DNA of 64,000 nt, taken from JANQQJ01 sp046290575. GTDB taxonomy: Bacteria; Pseudomonadota; Alphaproteobacteria; SMXS01. The notes below the pieces were generated by a model. It made no database searches. It was not told the origin of the DNA and saw only the letters and a list, made by a program, of their open reading frames with translations. Position numbers and translations under genes: made by a program. Where the stretch lies: assembly GCA_046290575.1 (NCBI GenBank), contig JBKAGX010000003.1, positions 1-64,000 of the forward strand, in the 5' to 3' direction. Positions 60,983-64,000 of this stretch are shown here, piece after piece. Positions within the stretch are counted from its first letter, which is position 1; each line of letters starts with the position of its first letter.

Positions 60983-61046
60983 CTAAGCCTAAGGATACAC
61001 GCCAAACGAGAAATGCTCTGCCATTTTTTCGCATCCTGTCGGTTGG

Positions 61047-62069
61047 TTAGCGGGAATCCAGGACGTCGCGCCTGCGGGTGTTGATCGGCGTCTCTACATA
61101 CTTCCAGACAGTCCATGACGCCAGAAGTGACATCATGATCGCAACGAGTCTGACGATCTCTGCCCCCGTGTCAGAGAACGAAACTCCTGTGGTCAAACTC
61201 TGGCTAAGGGGCATGATGATCCAGTGGACGAGGTACAGCGAAAACGACATGTCTCCGATAAGTGTGAATATGTTTCTGTGCTGAAATGCCTTTTCTGTCC
61301 GTTCCAGTTCGACCATCCATATCAGAAGCGCTGCAAAGGCTAGCGCCGCCACGACGGTAAACCCCAGTGAGGAAAGGTCGACTGCTTTGTAGAGGTGAAG
61401 CGTTGCCGCGGTGCCGCCCAAGACGAAAACAACAGGCGCTGATCTGATCACCGCGCGCAGATCTCGTGCGACAGCCTCACGCGCCAGGCACCCCATCAGG
61501 AAATACGTGAAAACCGGGTCCAGCACCGGTCGGGTAAGGTCTGTGAACAGGATGCCCGCAAGGGTCAATACCAGCATTGCGAACAACGCGGCGCTACGTC
61601 CCCCCGCGAAATAGGCAATGCCAAATGTCATGTAAAAGACAATCTCGTATTCCAGGCTCCAGCCGACAGACAGCACCGGCCATTCATCCTGTGGGATGAT
61701 GAAGATGCTTTTGAGCAGATAGGGCAGGGTCTCGGGGTCATAAGGTGCGCCGCTGTCTGTGCGTTCAAGTGTGAACGTCGCCAGATCCAACCCGCTTGAC
61801 AGCAGTACTGCCACGGTTGTGAGGATGAGATACAGTGGAAAGACCCGGGCGTACCGTTTGGCGAGGTAGCGCCGCAGTGAGCGCTCGTACTCTATGCGGT
61901 CGGCGATGATGAAACCGCTGATAACAAAAAACAGATTCACACCCACCCAGCCGAACTGGGAAAAAAACGGAAAAAAGAAAATCTCACGGGGGATCGCCGT
62001 GTGGCTGTGCAGGATCAGCACGGAGATCACAGCGACGCATCGCAATATCTGAATAGAATTATAGGTCAA
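61047..62069 (-). CDS. Acyltransferase-3 family membrane protein
   Basis: 340 residues from TTG 62069. About ten membrane segments. Family signatures: IQILRCVAVISVLILHSHTA (with the catalytic-type His), FGWVGVNLFFVISGFIIADR and RYLAKRYARVFPLYLI. Such proteins move acyl groups onto exopolysaccharide, lipopolysaccharide or peptidoglycan sugars across the inner membrane. It begins 29 bases after the Rieske gene stop and is probably in the same unit. Confidence 0.9.
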   Translation of the reverse strand: MTYNSIQILRCVAVISVLILHSHTAIPREIFFFPFFSQFGWVGVNLFFVISGFIIADRIEYERSLRRYLAKRYARVFPLYLILTTVAVLLSSGLDLATFTLERTDSGAPYDPETLPYLLKSIFIIPQDEWPVLSVGWSLEYEIVFYMTFGIAYFAGGRSAALFAMLVLTLAGILFTDLTRPVLDPVFTYFLMGCLAREAVARDLRAVIRSAPVVFVLGGTAATLHLYKAVDLSSLGFTVVAALAFAALLIWMVELERTEKAFQHRNIFTLIGDMSFSLYLVHWIIMPLSQSLTTGVSFSDTGAEIVRLVAIMMSLLASWTVWKYVETPINTRRRDVLDSR

Positions 62070-62098
62070 TCGCGTTCCCGCGTCCGTCTGTCGGCAGG

Positions 62099-63424
62099 TT
62101 AGCGGCGGCCTTCCAGATAATCGTTCAGCACTTCATGGAAGCGCCTGACGCGACTTTCCTGGCCTGTCAGATGCGCATCCGTATAACCGCGAGACGCGAG
62201 ACCACGCTGCTGTCCAACGGCGACGCTGAGGTCCTGGATCAGAAACGACCCTTCCATATCGGGGATCGGTACGCCGGTGCCATAATCGATATGTTCGTGC
62301 TCGCACTCCTCAAACGGGCGTTCACCGACGAGGGTCATGATGGTGTCCTGGCCGTGAACCTTATTGACCAGCCAGAAGCAGTCGAACGTGCATTTGTTCG
62401 GATCTGTCAGGTGCGGTTCAGTCCGGAAAACGAAGACGCCTTCGTGACCGGCGGTGATGGTGACGTTGGGAAAACACGTATAGTGATGCGGGTCGGTCAG
62501 TTCTGAATCGGTGAAGCCGTCCAGGTGCAGATAGCCCTTTTCCTTCGCGAGCTTGCGCATCTGTTTCTGCATGGCGATGCGGCCTTCACGGGCTCGCCCT
62601 TCAAAGTCCTTCGGGTCGAGATCCCATTTGGCCAACATCATATCCCAGGGCGATTCGACAGCATTAGGCACGTCGGCCCGCATTGAGGGCTGGCCCATCT
62701 CGATCATGCGGTTGTGACCGTTCGGGTACATCTCGAAGACGGTGTTGGCGTAGTCTTCGTCGATATTGGCCCGCAACTGCGGGTGGACCGACGGCAGGTG
62801 ATAGGATTCGTTGAAATTGTCGCAGGCGAATTTCCAATTGGTATCAACCTCGAAAGTCCGCCAGAACACCCGGATCATGTCGTCCATGCCGCGATGTTCG
62901 AACAGGGTGGGGATCGGGTCCAGATAGTCCAGCAGGGCAGGGGCATCCGGATCCATGTTCCACCAGGCAAAGCCACCCCAGGTTTCGCAACGGAGTTCGG
63001 AGAGCGATAGCTCACCCACCGGACAGCCATCTTCGAAATCGTCCGGATCCTGCGCATATTGCAGGACGCCATCTATGCCCCACTGCCAGCCGTGATAGGG
63101 GCAGGTGAAACCGTTGCCGCTGCCGCTTTCATTCCAGGCAAGCCGTGTGCCCCGGTGGCGGCATGTGTTGTAGAACGCCCGGACGGAACCATCTTCCTGG
63201 CGGATCATGATGACCGACTCATGCCTGAAATCGTGCATGGTGTAGTCGCCCGGTTCCGGCATCTCGGCAAGCCGCCCACCCATATGCCAGATGCGGGTCC
63301 ACATATGGTCCCATTCGCGCTGCATGAATTCGGTTGAGGTATAGCGATCACCGGTGATGGGATCACCGCGCAATTGCGCGGCCGTACCGCCATCCATGTA
63401 GTTCAGATTTGCTGCGGTCGACAT
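62099..63424 (-). CDS. Rieske aromatic-ring-type oxygenase alpha subunit
   Basis: 441 residues. Rieske ligands: Cys88-His90 (NTCRHRG) and Cys108-His111 (FTCPYHGW). Mononuclear iron ligands: two His in NFNESYHLPSVHP. GGGGAGGG precedes the ATG. It is preceded by a SnoaL-like gene (20 bases away), which could be its small subunit. It is not closely alike to the Rieske alpha subunit at 13500; the catalytic block differs (NES-YH against SIDGYH). It resembles uncharacterised steroid/phenylpropionate-type dioxygenases; substrate unknown. Confidence 0.92.
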   Translation of the reverse strand: MSTAANLNYMDGGTAAQLRGDPITGDRYTSTEFMQREWDHMWTRIWHMGGRLAEMPEPGDYTMHDFRHESVIMIRQEDGSVRAFYNTCRHRGTRLAWNESGSGNGFTCPYHGWQWGIDGVLQYAQDPDDFEDGCPVGELSLSELRCETWGGFAWWNMDPDAPALLDYLDPIPTLFEHRGMDDMIRVFWRTFEVDTNWKFACDNFNESYHLPSVHPQLRANIDEDYANTVFEMYPNGHNRMIEMGQPSMRADVPNAVESPWDMMLAKWDLDPKDFEGRAREGRIAMQKQMRKLAKEKGYLHLDGFTDSELTDPHHYTCFPNVTITAGHEGVFVFRTEPHLTDPNKCTFDCFWLVNKVHGQDTIMTLVGERPFEECEHEHIDYGTGVPIPDMEGSFLIQDLSVAVGQQRGLASRGYTDAHLTGQESRVRRFHEVLNDYLEGRR

Positions 63425-63444
63425 GGTGTGCCCTCCCCGGCGGG

Positions 63445-63858
63445 TCAGTAGCTGTGCCGTGGCGTATAGGTTCGGCTCGCAAACAGCCAGCGGCCATCCC
63501 GCTTTACATACTGATCCTCATACGTTCCGACATGCTGCCGCGTGTTGCCGTCCAGATCAATCCCGGTTTCGGCATTGTGGGTTCGCCCGGTGGCTGTGTC
63601 CCCTTGCACCTCCAGTGCGCCCATGGTCTGTGCCATGTAATTCAGTGTGTAGTTGGTCATCGCTTCCGACCAGGCTGCGACGATGGCGGCCCGGCCCTCC
63701 ACATGTTCAAGCCCGGGAAATCCGGGGACCTTCCAGACGCTGTCTTCGGCCCATGTGGCGCCCCAGTCCTCCGCGTTTCGGCGGCAGACGGCATCTGCGT
63801 AACTGGCGACCAGTTCGTGGATTGCAAGCCTATCTTCGAGAGGACCGTTAAAAGCCAT
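63445..63858 (-). CDS. SnoaL-like / NTF2-fold protein
   Basis: 137 residues from ATG 63858, preceded by GGGGAGA. NTF2-like fold: RLAIHELVASYADAVCRRNAEDWGATWAEDSVWKVPG, then EGRAAIVAAWSEAM, and the C-terminal strand YVKRDGRWLFASRTYTP. It is next to a Rieske alpha gene and may be its beta subunit or a separate isomerase/hydrolase-type protein. It is first in the leftward unit. Confidence 0.85.
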   Translation of the reverse strand: MAFNGPLEDRLAIHELVASYADAVCRRNAEDWGATWAEDSVWKVPGFPGLEHVEGRAAIVAAWSEAMTNYTLNYMAQTMGALEVQGDTATGRTHNAETGIDLDGNTRQHVGTYEDQYVKRDGRWLFASRTYTPRHSY

Positions 63859-63979
63859 GTCTCGATCTCCCCGTTTTTTTGCGAGCTGAATGGAGGTTAC
63901 CAGAAAAGACAGGGCCGGTAGACGGTGCATCTTTTGCTGAAGACACATAGCAGAGGTGCGCCGCTCCACATTGAGCTTA

Positions 63980-63997
63980 TGTTAACATGTGGTAACA
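63980..63997. promoter_or_regulatory. Inverted repeat near the window end
   Basis: TGTTA and TAACA face each other with eight bases between, about 120 bases upstream of the SnoaL-like gene. It has the look of an operator for a dimeric repressor. The partner gene, if any, is outside the window. Confidence 0.35.
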
Positions 63998-64000
63998 AGT

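Overview
The window comes from an alphaproteobacterium that makes, or can make, a photosynthetic antenna. The 16S 3' end, the 16S / tRNA-Ile / 23S / 5S / tRNA-fMet order and the 23S start are alphaproteobacterial in type. A pucBA-pucC locus (LH2 antenna) with tandem PpsR-type boxes points to a purple or aerobic anoxygenic phototroph. The genus cannot be named from the sequence alone.

Layout. 1-4034: end of a ribosomal RNA operon, with a small secreted-protein gene where tRNA-Ala usually lies. 4051-5727: two nested IS3-family elements. 5870-9259: ergothioneine genes egtB-egtD and two orphan transposase-OrfA-like HTH proteins. 9862-11763: ilvD. 12231-22732: an AT-richer accessory cluster holding an acyl-CoA dehydrogenase, a two-subunit Rieske oxygenase, a 34-codon ORF, an HpaB/AbfD-like protein, a 2OG-Fe(II) oxygenase, a crotonase, an NAD-dependent epimerase/reductase, an MFS exporter and a free-standing NRPS-type condensation domain. 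It has no adenylation, carrier or ketosynthase gene. An intact IS3 element closes it at 22789-23991. I regard this as the best candidate for an undescribed (biosynthetic) system.

24419-36165: LuxR-like and TetR-like regulators, then one very large (about 3,213 residue) autotransporter built from repeated modules. 36347-45771: a stress-response block (AI-2E-type permease, FNT channel, Pmp3, cardiolipin synthase, lipoprotein, DUF1328, Fe/Mn-SOD, CsbD, YqjE-like, DUF883, MgtC, an ECF sigma/anti-sigma pair, Dps). Six perfect GGAAC-N16/17-CGTT sites and one near match precede its transcription units, so a common EcfG-type general stress sigma factor probably controls it. A second ECF sigma gene with a miniature anti-sigma partner follows, then an RHH protein and an MscS channel.

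48320-57651: catabolic and regulatory genes (Baeyer-Villiger monooxygenase, atypical SDR, sirtuin, DUF2306, LysR, thiolase, a cytoplasmic subtilase with a small partner, an MDR reductase). 57675-60982: the puc operon read leftwards, pucB-pucA-hairpin-repeat protein-pucC-peptide deformylase. 61047-63858: a leftward unit of SnoaL-like protein, Rieske oxygenase and acyltransferase-3 protein. All functional statements rest on motifs read by eye; no database search was possible.
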